Positions 20,524 through 32,336 of a stretch of DNA of 64,000 bases are shown piece by piece. The stretch is from Branchiostoma lanceolatum. Lineage: Eukaryota > Chordata > Leptocardii > Amphioxiformes > Branchiostomatidae. How positions within the stretch are numbered: position 1 is the first letter of the stretch; the number at the start of each line of letters is the position of its first letter. The notes beneath the pieces are model-generated. The model was given only the letters and a program-made list of their open reading frames with translations. It had not been told where the DNA came from and searched no databases. The stretch spans positions 17,849,594-17,913,593 of the forward strand of contig NC_089735.1 in NCBI RefSeq assembly GCF_035083965.1. The letters run 5' to 3'. The position numbers were made by a program, and so were the translations under genes.

Positions 20524-23500
20524 ATGGGTTGTGGCGCAAGTAGTTCGGCACAGACGGCTCCAGCTCCAGCAGCGAAACCTCGGAACAACATGGCTCCCAC
20601 CGTACCTCCGAAGGTGAAACTCACCTACTTCGACATCCGTGGACGGGCCGAGCCCATCAGGCTGATTCTGGAGGCTGGCGGATTCAAGTACGAATTCAAC
20701 GGCATCTCGCAGGAGGAGTGGAAAAACCTCAAACCAAGTAAGTTCAGCATTTTTTCATTCTCTTTATTAGACGAAGTTCTCAAATCTGTGCAAGATTAGA
20801 ATTATTGCAAAATGTCTTTCTGAAATGTTGAGACGATATTTCATTCTGATCCCGAAGACAATTCTGTGTAAGATTGAAAGAACTGGAGCCATTTGTAAGA
20901 AACGGGTTTGTCTTTCTTTAGAGTAGTACAAGACCAGAAGGCCGCGTCTCAGCATGTTTCAAAGTTGATTCAGATGATGCCACTGATCGTGAATCGGCCA
21001 GTGTCTTAGAATTAATGATTAAAAGCCTAACAAACGTCTTAGATGCATTGAAACAGATAAGTCCAACTTATTCCCAAACCTCACGAGCAGCAGGACACAC
21101 TGTACTGAAAACTATGGACCGTAGTTACAACATTCTTCACAAGTTATGAAGGACAAGGGAATGCCGGAGATATCTGGTTAGAAGACGCATATCTCGTCAT
21201 CTTGGTGAAATCTAAAATCGTCGTTTATCGTTGGAAAAACCTTGCAATAGCTTCGCTATCTCTGGTAGTGTATAGAATAACGCTGTTCCATTGTTTGCGC
21301 CGCTGCCAGGTCCATGTCAGGTATGGCCACCCCGGTCACCTGGCATTGTCTTACCTTTACTCGTGCATTGTATCTCCATGGCAACGCACAAACATGTGTA
21401 CTTATTGGTTACTTAACGTGGTCGCTAATGTTGACAAATGGACAAAGGGTGCTCTTTAAACAAACGATGATAGACCTATTTTGAAAACAGTGTAACCACG
21501 GATATCCCAAATGTTATCATTGCTATTGACCGTTGATATGGGCGTGGTATTTTAAATGTCACCAGTCTTGCACTTGTTAATCAGATTGCATGCGGTTTAA
21601 TGAAAGACTTAGCAAAGTCGTCGACGAAATGAAATGTGCCTTACGTGCTCACGCTTAAGCCATCCACTCATTTGTTAATTTGCATCTCGGAGAGTTTACG
21701 GCTCAAAATGTTTGTTGTTTATTTTACGGTTGTGTACTACAATAGAACGACGTACAAATTGAATGGCGTTTCTTTCCTATGCGTGCCATGACACAAGCGG
21801 CCCTGTCCCTAGTTGGTGAGTTTTCAGTGATGCATCTTTGTAAGGTCCACTGATGAGATTCGAGGAACAAAGAAGTGTTGATGATATCAAAATTGTAATG
21901 TACCACCTATTGACACTGCGAGTAACAAAATGTGCCGTAATACTTATCCACAGAAATTCATCAACTATGGTGGCTCTAAAGGCCTGCACATAAAACCGAT
22001 AAGCGCATTTACAGACACTAAACAATTTTCCGAGATATATATTTGAATACCGACTGGTTCAAATTGGATTTGGCCTTATTTGTCTTAAACTTCGTCTTAA
22101 ACTTCGTTTATCATTAGATTCACAGACAGTCGAGTGACGAAGTCATTATCTAGCCATAAGAAAAAGACACAAACAGATGTTAACAGGAATTTAAACGAAA
22201 ATGATGCAGCAATTTTAACGGCAGTGTAACCAATGTTGTAGCAATTTTAACGATAATTTTATAGCAATTGTAACAGCAATGTTACAGCGATTCTAACGGT
22301 TATGTTACAGCAATGTTAACATCAATGTTACAGCGATTTCAACGGCAACGTTGCAGTAATTTCAATGACAATGTTACATGTTATCGTAATTTTAACTGTA
22401 ATGTTACAGCAATTCAAGCGGTAATATTACAGCAATATTAACGGCAATTTTACAGCTATTTCAACGGTAATGTTGTAGCCATTCTAACGGCAACGTTGCA
22501 TGCAGCAATTTTACAACAACGCAACATCAATCATGTTGCACGAGCTCCAGATAAATGTCTGACCGAAACCTTTGCTCTCTCCTCGCGCAGTGGCCATCAC
22601 AGGAGGACTGCCTATCCTGGAGATTAACGACAAGCCGCTAGGGGAGAGCCTGGCCATCGGCAGATTTGTGGCCAGACAACACGGTAAGTGTCAGGCACGT
22701 GTGTGGAACTGGGATATGCTCCAAGCAGAGGTTTCCGTCGAGGGGTCGCGATGTTTAACGTCCCCCTCTCTTCGCTATGATTCTCGTGTGTGCATGTTAT
22801 ATAAAGACGGGTTTTTCCTTTGGAAAGATAGATATAAACATACAGTCAAGCAAATGATGTACATATCTATATCTCCTGATTGATAAAGTAAGTCATATAG
22901 AGGACAAAAATCGGCCTCGTTCATATGAAGAAAGTCATATGCTATATTTGCCAAGTGAATTATTGAGAGTGACCGGGTGTGTTTTCCCACATACAGATAT
23001 GACTGGTGCAGACAGCTTCGATGCGGCGTGCTGTGACATGATCGTGGAACAAGTGAACGAGATCTTCTTCGTTAAGCTGGCCCCCGTAGCGTTCATGCCC
23101 GACGAGGAAAAGGTGAGTTATTCAACTGCACCTTGTATGATCGGAGTGTCTCCTTATTTTGGTTCCTGTTCTCTCCATTCCATGTTCCTTCTCTGGCTCC
23201 TAACAAGTTATCGTTTAACCTGAAGTTCAGATTTCTAGAATATCGATAGGAGGCGCCTCGTTTCCCCTTTCTCAGTATTGAAAAGAAATCAAAAATGCAT
23301 TTTTTTAGTCCCATTGACTCAGCGCCGTTTCCCGCTTCTTTGGAGAATCTTAGGAGACAATGACAATGAACTTTTTTCATATTAATGCCCAACATGGGCA
23401 TGCCCAGAATTGGATAACATAATTGAAGTACAAGGAAAGAAACATTCTAGAGAAATGCTTACGAAGGGTTATTTACCTCCTCCTTAGCTCCCCGCCCTGA

Positions 23501-24728
23501 AAAAACTGGTGGAGGAGTACATGCCAGCTAAGTTCGCCATTCTTCAGAAGTTTGCCGACAAGAACAACAACGGCTGTTTTGTCGGAAACAAGGTAAGATG
23601 TTCCACATGTCTCATACTTCCGTGGTAGAATTATTGTCACAACCTGATGATGATGAGAATTATCGTCTAGATGTCTTCACTTGGCTAGTAAGCCCCCCCC
23701 CCCCCATTCCACTAAAAGGCGACCGTTCAGCGACCTCGCTACGACCTTAATTGGATTTATGTAACCCGTGACTTCATAACTGGAATATTACCAAAATTCT
23801 TACAAAAGTATGACTAACTAGAGTTCCTCATTAATTATGCAAATTAGCATAACAAGTATTTAATCATGTACATCATCACTCAAGCTATCTACTTACCAAA
23901 AATCATGACCATCCATGAGGGCCTTCTTGAGTTATTCCATTTCAAAGTCTGAAGCAAAAGCTGCTCCTGCAGTTCCAAAAACTGTAAACCTAGACGACTT
24001 ACTCACTGTTCAAAGAGCTATCTACCACTCAAAAATCAGCACCATAGCATGTCCAGAACACGAGATATCAGAACAGGAAGTTCTGCTGCAGTACCGTAAA
24101 AAGCCATCAGGGGACCCAAAATCTAATCATTTCTAAGTCTTATCAAGACCTACCCACCTACCAAATATCAAGACAATCCATCCAAGTCTTCTCGAGTTAT
24201 GCTGTTTGTTACACACAAACACACAAACGCTACCCTCTGCATAACCTTCTCGGCGAAGGTAAAAAGTCAACAAAACGCGCAAAGCGTAAAATGATTCGGT
24301 TTTTTTAAATCTATGGCATTCGTTGAGCGCTCGATCTGTCAAATAACTCGGTCGTAGCTTTGTCAGTGAGATACCCGCTTAATTAACAATTGCCTTGACC
24401 TAAAGCAGTCATCTATGAAGATGTGTAGAGACAAAGCTACATGTTTAACACATTAACAGTATATTGGTGACGTGTTCTGTACGACTTACTGGATTGCTGT
24501 CTGACCTGGTGCCTATGTTTCCGTCTACAGATCACGTGGGCAGACATCTACTTTTTCTCCATCTTTGACCTTATGAACGCTCACCTGCCGACAGAGGCCG
24601 TTGAGATGATCAAGGGCAAGTTCATCGCCCCCTGTCCGTCCTTCCAGAAGATCATTCACACTGTCAAGAGCAACCCCGGCATCGCCGCGTACCTCAAGAA
24701 CAGAGAACTTCCTGTCACTGACGCGTAG
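20524..24728 (+). CDS. Sigma-class glutathione S-transferase (HPGDS-like), five exons, with acylation-type N-terminus
   Basis: Exons 20524-20737, 22591-22683, 22997-23112, 23488-23592, 24531-24728; phases match; 726 nt = 241 aa plus stop. Family role: conjugation or isomerisation using glutathione; vertebrate relatives make prostaglandin D2. The thioredoxin-like domain begins VKLTYFDIRGRAEPIRL, with the catalytic Tyr at about 35; cis-Pro is at about 79 in GGLPILE, and the gamma-glutamyl-binding pair is ES (90-91), whereas sigma enzymes usually have QS. The all-helical C domain ends GIAAYLKNRELPV. Two starts are possible. M1 gives MGCGASSSAQ, a Gly2 plus Cys3 myristoylation/palmitoylation pattern, but C at -3. 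M23 at 20590 (AACATGG, strong context) gives a normal 219-aa cytosolic GST. The 22-residue extension is not usual for the class. Neighbours give no pathway context. Confidence 0.93.
22200..22530 (+). repeat. Degenerate short tandem repeat in GST intron 1
   Basis: About 14 diverged copies of a 20-30-bp motif like GCAATTTTAACGGCAATGTTACA. It ends about 60 bp before GST exon 2. No coding content. Confidence 0.75.
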
Positions 24729-24802
24729 TCATGGCTTGAGTCCCCCTTTAGCTTCAACACGTACTTCCCCACATGAACACATTGTACACCTCTGGGCCTT
24801 TC

Positions 24803-25129
24803 TAATGCTACGGTTACAATTGGAAAAAAGGACCCCGCCGGCTGGTTTATGGTTGTTTTTGTTTTTTCTCTGCACTTTCGCCCTACCGACCATCCAACCC
24901 CCCTCCCACGTGGCCCGTGGAACACCATGCGGTTACTGGGCTATTATTAAGGCCGGGCCCCAGATTTTAAAAACTCGCCACCCGGGACAAATGGACGCCG
25001 TAAGCTGATCGTAAAAACACCGAGAGGTACCCCCGTATCCGGTAGTTCACCGGGACAAATTTGTGGCTTCAGAGCCCGGCCGGGGCTGCACCCCCTACGG
25101 GCACCGGTGCAAATTTGACCGTAGCATTA
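24803..25129. mobile_element. MITE with TAATGCTACGGT ends in the GST 3' UTR
   Basis: Left TAATGCTACGGTTACAATTGG and right (inverted) TAATGCTACGGTCAAATTTG bound a GC-rich 327-bp element with internal GGCCGGGCCCC and GCCCGGCCGGGGC palindromic segments. It begins 75 bp after the GST stop codon and lies ahead of the best poly(A) signal, so it is probably transcribed. Confidence 0.75.
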
Positions 25130-25581
25130 TCTTTCACGACTTAAACGACTTAATTGCGGCGGCAAAAATGTAGCACAGTATTGATGAAGCACACAAAACG
25201 GAAGTCGAGATTATATATATTGTATATATTTGTTAAAATAGGCACGTTATTTTTTCAAGACATTGCTGTACCTTCGAATTCTAGAATGATAATCCCATAG
25301 AATGTGTGATTTGAATGCCCATCAAGGTACTGACGTTTGACCTCGTCATGTTTTGTATCTTTGAAACGTTATATCGGGGTAAATACTTAAAAGCATTACA
25401 AATTTAATAGCGGATTGTCCACTGTAATTGATTCCACCCGATGCTGTATTCTAATATTGTATCAATATTATCATCTTATGTAATAGTTGGAATCCATCAA
25501 AGCGGGACTTATGTTCTCAGCAGTCATTGCCTGTTTTTGTTTGTTTGTTTGTTTGCTTCGTTTGTCTCAAGTTTTTCTAAG

Positions 25582-25587
25582 AATAAA
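25582..25587 (+). terminator. Polyadenylation signal, GST gene
   Basis: Canonical AATAAA, about 850 nt after the GST stop codon, preceded by a (GTTT)n tract at 25532-25555. Best candidate for the GST 3' end; nothing closer matches the hexamer. Confidence 0.45.
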
Positions 25588-25769
25588 ATCTGGAATGTCT
25601 CAACTAATATGATGTTTATCACTTCCATGTCTTAATTCTATGTTTTGTTAAGTCTATGTTTCCTTCAAGGCATCAAATCTGGATATCTTACAAGTTAAAA
25701 ATCAATTTTGAAACTTAGTGTGATTATTGTGGAATCTATTTGTATGACATGAGATCTGATGGCTTCTAG

Positions 25770-27165
25770 CAGGAATGCCGTTTTGTTACGAGGGGAAATC
25801 AGAACGCAATGTTATTATTGACGTCATTTCAACATCTAACCCAAGTAAACACTCGAACAGTGTTGTATATAAGGGGTCACTAAGCGACCATCACCTTATC
25901 TTCACATATAGGGGACTAAAGACACCAAGGCCACCGCCTAAATACATATCTACAAGGATCTTCAAAGGATTCGATGAGGGAAAATTTAGGGAAAATTTGG
26001 CCAAAGTTCCATGGAACACTATCAATGCTTTAGATTCCGTGCAAAGTATGTGGGTAACATGGAAATCGCTCTTTGAAACCGTTTGCAACAAACATGCACC
26101 TCTCAAAAAGTTCCGTGTAAGGGGAGAGGACTGTCCGCCGTGGCTCACCCAAGATATACGCGAGCTAATGTCGCTTCGTGATAAGGCGAGACACACGGCT
26201 GAGTCGACCCAGAGTCGAACTGACTGGGAAACTTACAAACAGTTGCGTAATCACACCAAGCGTATGATGATCTCGAGCAAGCGAACCTACCTGAATGACA
26301 AAATCAACAGCGGTAATTATATCAATACCATGTGGAAATCACTAAAGTCTCTATCAGGAAAGACCAAGTCATCTAATATTTCATGTATCTGATGGAAATG
26401 GGGATATGTGCTCGTCGCCACTGGAAATTGCCCACGAACTAAACAAATGTTTTGGTACGGTTGCCGAAAAGTTAGCACTTAGTATTAACAAGGGAATGTC
26501 ACTTCTCAGTCCATTGAAATTCGTACACCGTTGTTTGGCGCGTTTCACTTTCAGCCATGTATCAACTGAGTTTGTCCAACAAGAACTCCTTGCTCTGAAA
26601 ATGGACAAAGCTGTTGGTCTAGACCACCTTAACAACAGATTGCTCAAGTCAGCGGCAGAGATCATTGGCATTGCACCATCTCTAACGAGCATATTCAATG
26701 AATCATGCGGCGAATATTCAACTACTGCAGGGACAGAGCTACCAGGAGCACTAGACTGAGTGCCTCAGACCTCCTTGTGGTACCCATGCCCTTGAGAGAC
26801 GGTATGCAGGAGGTCCCTAGCCTACTCCGGTTCGCTAATATGGAACTCTTTACCGCAGGACGCTAGGGCAGCAACTTCTATTGCAACCTTTAAAAGACTC
26901 AGTAACTGACCCTTATGAACGATTATCGACTTATCGACTAATGACTTGACGAATTATGATTTGATATTTTTGTGTATTTCACTATTTATCTATTCTTTGT
27001 ATTATTGATGTAATTTCGATTCACCTTGTTTGACCAAACTTAGTTATTTATTGTTATGTTGACCCCTTGACATCCCCTCATCTCGACCTCTATGAAAAGC
27101 GGCCCTGAAGGCCGATTGGAGCATATTTCGAGAGTAAATAAAGGCACAAATAAACAAAAACAATG
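25770..27165 (+). pseudogene. Decayed non-LTR retrotransposon (LINE), family L-a
   Basis: The frame at 25775-26392 contains the C-terminal endonuclease motif SDHHLIF followed by a basic linker (RTYLNDKINSG). A single-base frameshift near 26380 moves to a second frame at 26406-26759 containing LALKMDKAVGLDHLNNRLLK, the start of a reverse transcriptase domain. The catalytic RT core is missing: the sequence jumps to a C-terminal tail (LSASDLLVVPMPLRD, then a PQDARAATSIATFKR-like string) and a 3' end with AATAAA. So 5'-truncated, frameshifted and internally deleted. The 3' end matches the fragment at 12000-12105. Confidence 0.85.
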
Positions 27166-27349
27166 TAATTGGTATCATGGTGGGTACGTTATCTTCATGA
27201 AAAATAGAGGTAATGTTTTTGGTGTGTGTGTATGGCTTTGTACTGCTGACTAAAATTCCAAACATTGTTATTGGTTTAAAATGCCTGTGGACAAATTTCT
27301 TTACAATTCCTAGAATAGTTGCAAACTGCACACAATACTATATCATTTG

Positions 27350-27790
27350 GCTCGCCACTGAAGGCGTCGCCAAAATCCCAAAAACGTAATTTCGGGAAAC
27401 CGTTAAAGCCATTTTGAGCCGGAATACACCGTGTTGGCCTTTATTTATGTCTTACCCACCCGAGAAAACACATTGCGGAATGCACAAGAAATTGAGGGAG
27501 TTTTGTGTCCTCGAACAAAAAAAACTGTAACAACATTGATTCCAACCTCGAGCTCCGAATCCGGTATTCGAATTTTCGACGGCGGCGCAACCGACGCGCT
27601 CGAAATGCATTCGAAATATTCTATGGAAGCCCGTGTGATACAACTCTAGAACCTCATGCGATACGGAAAGTTATCACACGGTCCGGAACACCCGTATCAG
27701 GCCCAGGTATGACATAAGGAAAATTATCACACGGTCCGGAACACCCGTATCAAACGTTTTCGCGGCCCAGGTATGACATAATATTCAAGA
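27350..27790 (+). repeat. Partial direct repeat, unknown element
   Basis: TTATCACACGGTCCGGAACA recurs at 27671 and 27724 (53 bp apart), each followed by CCCGTATCA and then GCCCAGGTATGACATAA. The upstream stretch 27350-27650 is GC-richer and palindrome-rich. Not recognised as a known family. Confidence 0.5.
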
Positions 27791-27799
27791 TCATCAACG

Positions 27800-29080
27800 A
27801 TGACGCCAGTAGCTTCGTTACATGCTAGATGCCCACAACAAAGTGCCAGCATAGATGTACTCTCTAGAAAATATGTGATTATTTGTGAAAAAAAAGTAGT
27901 TTTTTACTGATTCTGGAAAAGGGGCCCAACCAACCCTTGTTTACAGTAAAAACATGCAATGACCGCAGGTGACCCCAAAGCGAACGCGCGTTAGGATTGA
28001 ATTAACGTTACGTTAATTCGAACATCGTGGAACAGCGTTCATATTCGGCTTGACATGGGAGTTTCTGAGTATGAATTTGACCACCGTGATTGTTGATTTT
28101 TTATGAATATTTTCTTTAAAATTTCTATTGAATAAGGTATCATTCCTGTATTAGGCTGTTCCATTGGAATCGACGTCAAAATACGCAACTTATGGCTGCA
28201 AATACAAAAATCAAACAGCTTCTCTGGAGATGTTTTGCTTTCTATTGTAAGCACTCGAAAATAAAATAACAACCATATTTATCGCATTTCAAACTGCAAG
28301 TAGCCACTTTCCACACGAGGCTGCTGTTGTACAAGTCCGACCTATCGTTCGAAGTTTCTTACCTAATCCTGACAGTGATAAAGAAGCTTTCATCTCAAAT
28401 TCGTTTCATATCAGGTGTGGCCGATGAAAAGCAATTTATGATCATAAACACACGCCTTTTATGCCCAGTTATTTTTTGGCATGCGGAGTAACACAGGTAT
28501 GAGACCAAAAATGGTAACGCCTGCAGCGACACCTGGCGGAAGAAGGAAACCCGGAAGTGCAGAGGTGAGCAGAGGGGAGGTCTCCGTGTGGCTGTGGACT
28601 TTGGATGCTTCCTTCTTTGGTCTCCCACACAACAATACATGATTTGCCATTATACTGACAGCCCGGAAAGAGAAGGACATGCACACAGGGGCTGATGACG
28701 CAGAACACTTCTTGCTTTATTTCAGAGTCCGTTAGGACCCGGTTATTTTAATGTTTCCCACGAAAAATCAACAGCTCCGGGTGTCCCACTCCTAGTGTCC
28801 CGTTAGTTTCAGCATCTGAGTCGGCAATTTCGCAGTCTACAGACCAGCTGCCAGGTAGGTACGCATTATCTATAACGTCAGGAGAACTGGAAGAAATAAG
28901 AATTTGTCCCGATAAGCAACAGTTGAGCGGATTAACTGTCATAACGATGTGATATGCAGGAATTTGTATGTAACGGGCAGGCTTGTGTCACATGACATTC
29001 ATGGTGGACTTATGTTATACGACAATGGTACTTGTGGCATTGTATCAAAATATATATACATCGTAGCAGAAGTTGGGAGT
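27800..29080. other. Intergenic stretch with no recognisable gene
   Basis: Short overlapping minus-strand frames at 28400-28708 do not resemble a known protein and no splice structure supports them. Nothing else identifiable. Confidence 0.45.
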
Positions 29081-29109
29081 TATTGCAATGTATCAGATTG
29101 ACATACATG

Positions 29110-29310
29110 TATATTATACATATTTAGGCCGAGGATGTTCCTGTCAACAATCATTTTTCGGTACTATTGACAGGATGTTGATAAGAATTTTTATACTATT
29201 GACAGCATGTTACTGTCGTTATAACTTTTTGGTACTATTGGGGATAACCATTTATGGTAATGCCTGCATATCCTGTCAATAACATTTTTGCACTATTGAC
29301 AGGTACATGA
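29110..29310. repeat. Cluster of CTATTGACAGG / CCTGTCAAYA inverted motifs
   Basis: At least three TATTGACAG motifs alternate with CCTGTCAA motifs in opposite orientation, separated by 25-45 bp with AATTTTT / AACATTTTT spacers. Similar motifs (ACTGCTGACAGGAT) cluster at 42830-43000 and 43690-43740, suggesting related elements. Confidence 0.5.
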
Positions 29311-29548
29311 TACATGCGTTATAAATGTTAACTTATACTAATGAACTGTGCCAACATGTACAGTTACAAATGTTATCAGGCAACACAGGATGAAACGGTA
29401 CAATTGTACGTTGTACTAGATAAGAGATCATCGTCATCAGCTTGGCTTAGCCACCAAGTTTTTGTTTTTTGTAGTGTTTGTAACGGTGTTTGTTGTTTAG
29501 AAGCTCCAGAAGCTATGGGTGGATTGTTATATGTTATGAAATCTGGTG

Positions 29549-29640
29549 CAGTCAAACCTACAGCGGTCACTCAGGGGACTGGCCAAAGTGACCGCTATGG
29601 ACAGGTGGCCGCTTTACAGAAACGGTCGATTAACTGACCA
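29549..29640 (+). mobile_element. pogo/Tigger-type transposon end
   Basis: Begins CAGTCAAACCTACAGCGGTC and continues with GACCGCTATGGACAGGTGGC, the typical pogo/Tigger terminal pattern of alternating GGTCAC/GACCGC blocks. A second start-like CAGTCGAACGACCAC occurs at about 29697 in the same orientation, so ends may be nested. No transposase frame. Confidence 0.6.
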
Positions 29641-29879
29641 CGAGCAATAAGTGGTACATGTGTACAGTGCCCACTGAGAAACATTTATTCACATACAGTC
29701 GAACGACCACTTCCACATCGGCTCAACTTAAGACCGCTTTCGGTCGGTCCCGATCGTTCCACAATTTGTCCAAAACGGTCACTTGCGTATCGCGACCGCG
29801 ACCACCCCGAATCCGAACCGCATGCGACCAAACGCGTCATTTTCAATTGTGTCGTGACATCGATTTTTGGCGATAAATG

Positions 29880-31226
29880 GCGGGGATATCACGGTAAAAT
29901 CAGCCTGTTTGCGTTGGGTTTTGACGACAGAAAAAACAAGATGGCACCTGCGAGGTCATAGGGATAGTCTACTGTAATGTGGGTGAAGCCTTTGCGTGCG
30001 GTATGATTTTACTCTACATCAAAAAGTACAAAATGTAAACTCATTTCATCAAATGATCTTTGAATAAAGGTAACCGATATATAAAAAATGGATGGATGAC
30101 TTTATATCCTTTTTTGTTCAAAAAATGAAAGGCGTCTGTGATGTTGTAACAAACTGCTCGCCCATGCTACTAATGAAGTAATCCAAGTAAACAAAGCGTT
30201 GTTACATGCACGCTTAGAGAGTAGAGAAGAGTAGAGTAGAATTTTAGACCGTACGCGAGAGGCTTTATTTGTCTACTACAAGTACTGGCTTTTAAGCAGT
30301 TTTTGTAATTCAAAACCTACAACTGGAGCAAAATAAAACCATACTGTACACGACAATTTCATGGGTATTACTGCTATAATGATAAATATTTTTCTGACGC
30401 GTTAGTGATTTTGAAAGAAGGTTCCCGAATCTTGCGGCGACGATGTGCGGTAAACACTCGGGCTTTAACTTATTTTCGGACCTATTCACTATATACACAC
30501 AGGCAGTTGGTGTTACTTACATATTCATGGCAAGTGAATTTTGAAACGCCAGTAGGGCGTCGAATACTCCACCCAAAACAGCGATTCCCTTGTAGCTTTC
30601 AAGGGGAAATGTCTCATTATTATTCGAGTATGGACTCATTCACAAGTTTTTACGGACAACGCAGATGGGAAAGTTACGCCGCTCGGCACAAAAATCTTTT
30701 CTTTTGATATTTTCAACTTATTCCAACAACAAGTTTAGTCCACATGATTTGATAACTGCGTGGAGAAAATATTTTGAACCCAAGGCACAGTGGCGATATG
30801 CCCACTGTGGTATGTACAGCCGGCGTGCTGTGACCGTTATCGGCAGGGTTTCTATACCGCGTACTATGTAGATGGGGATACAAACAGATGCCTTGAAAAC
30901 GTGAAAACTTTGATGGTACGTTCAACCACACTTGCAGCGCTTTGTAAGACAGTCATTAATAACACTTCTCCACATCGTTAATTCAATGACAGATGCAAGA
31001 TGCTTCCTCAGAAAGGTTGTCCACCTTCACCTAGTCCCATCCTCATCTTAATTGAGGAATATGGTCGCTTCCAGCACAAGCTTCTTCCATTCTTCTTCAT
31101 TGTAGTTTTCTAACTATATTGTCAACATGATGATTAGATTAGATGGAATGATCTTCATAGTACTTTCTTGGACTTTGACAAATATGCTTGCATGCCTTAC
31201 TGCTGGTGGTTGGCCATGGCAAGCAG
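29880..31226. other. Intergenic stretch before the ubiquitin-like exon
   Basis: No exon or recognisable repeat identified. Contains scattered short ORFs without homology. If the exon at 31227 belongs to a larger gene, an upstream partner exon is not evident here. Confidence 0.4.
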
Positions 31227-31457
31227 GAATGTATCTGACCATAGAAAGTGTCCTGAGCACCTGTCCTGACAAGGAGACCCTGGATGTCCAGGAACAGGAC
31301 TCGGTGGTTGACACCATCTACAGGTTCTGTAGACACAGGACCGTGGACCCCAGGACCTGCGTGCTGAGGAATGAGAAAGGACAGGCGCTGGACCCAACTT
31401 ACAGTCTCTCACTGTGTGGGATCAAGGATGGGGACACTGTGTACCTTGGGGAGTCAG
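31227..31457 (+). CDS. Isolated exon encoding a ubiquitin-like (beta-grasp) domain
   Basis: An open 231-bp block, bounded by an acceptor (GGCAAGCAG before GAATG) and a donor (GAGTCAG before GTCAGA), with both boundaries in phase 1: a symmetric module. The predicted domain starts MYLTIESVLS and ends GIKDGDTVYLGES, with an acidic/hydrophobic alternation and the ubiquitin-like ending pattern (LRNEKGQALDPTYSLSLCGI then DGDTVYL, compare ubiquitin LIFAGKQL...STLHLVL). There is no C-terminal di-glycine, so it is a built-in ubiquitin-like domain rather than a conjugated modifier. No partner exon was found within 1 kb either side. It lies 880 bp upstream of the ENTPD start, same strand, but the ENTPD first exon has its own ATG and anchor, so a shared transcript is unlikely. 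Could be an orphaned shuffled exon or a small unrecognised gene. Confidence 0.6.
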
Positions 31458-31533
31458 GTCAGAGTCCCCAACATGGAGATTCTACTAAAAACGTCTTCAA
31501 TCAATCACTATAATTATGACAAGAAAACAGATA

Positions 31534-31775
31534 ACCTCGATGCCAGACCCTGGATGCGAAACCGATCCCTTTGCTATACGTTTGGCGGGGGAGAAAACAT
31601 GTTATACGTCCCGCCCCCAGAGTTGGCAACCTAGACTGAGTTTTCCAACCTGTGGGTGTCTCAGTGTCTAACTGAGGAGGGCCTGAGTAAAATTCCATTG
31701 GGGGCATATTGTCCCTGGAGCCGAGGAGCTGGCCTCTGTTGGCCCGGGAAACAATCTGGCATCCAGGCTAGAAAG
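31534..31775. mobile_element. Possible short TIR element
   Basis: Left CCTCGATGCCAGAC and right (inverted) CCTGGATGCCAGAT face each other about 235 bp apart. They resemble the termini of the 1.0-kb transposon at 5172-6174 (GCCTCCGATGCAGAC). Arm similarity is short, so the call is tentative. Confidence 0.4.
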
Positions 31776-32336
31776 CTGACGGGATGAAATCTGATGAATG
31801 CATTTCTGATCAGTATTACAATGACCAATGACCATCTCGAGACAAGATTTTTTACTGCCATATAATGATGCAAGAGCATTCCATCATCATCCATTATGGT
31901 CTGAATCTGCAGCATAATTTATCTAAAAAGATAGCCAGTGGAGTAAATCCATCTCTTTGCTATTAATGCCAACATCCAGACACAAGATTGATTAATTAAT
32001 TCCTACCGTCTATTTCTATTTCCAATTCTTTATTTCTTCACCATGTTTACCATGAACAATACATGTACAAAATATAGTTGATTATTTACTCAGAAATTAC
32101 CCAAACCCATGTCCCTTTATAATGATATCCTTTCAAGATCTAAAACGATTTTTAGATTCCCTACCTACCAACCCTTATATTTTTACGACCATAATCGAAA
32201 ACAAACAAAAAATAATTTTCCTAGGCCACATCAAGTGTTATCATGGCATGAAAGTCGAAAGGAACCAAAGTCTACCGGTGATTTCTTCTTCAAAGTCACT
32301 TGCAGCTCGTCTATCACATGACTGTTCTCCACAGCC

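Noticed and set aside
25775..26392. 205-codon ORF as a host gene
   Set aside because: The SDHHLIF endonuclease motif and adjacent RT start show it is part of a decayed LINE.
28395..28708. Minus-strand gene suggested by three overlapping frames
   Set aside because: No recognised homology, no consistent splice sites, and overlapping frames in all three phases indicate GC-biased non-coding sequence.
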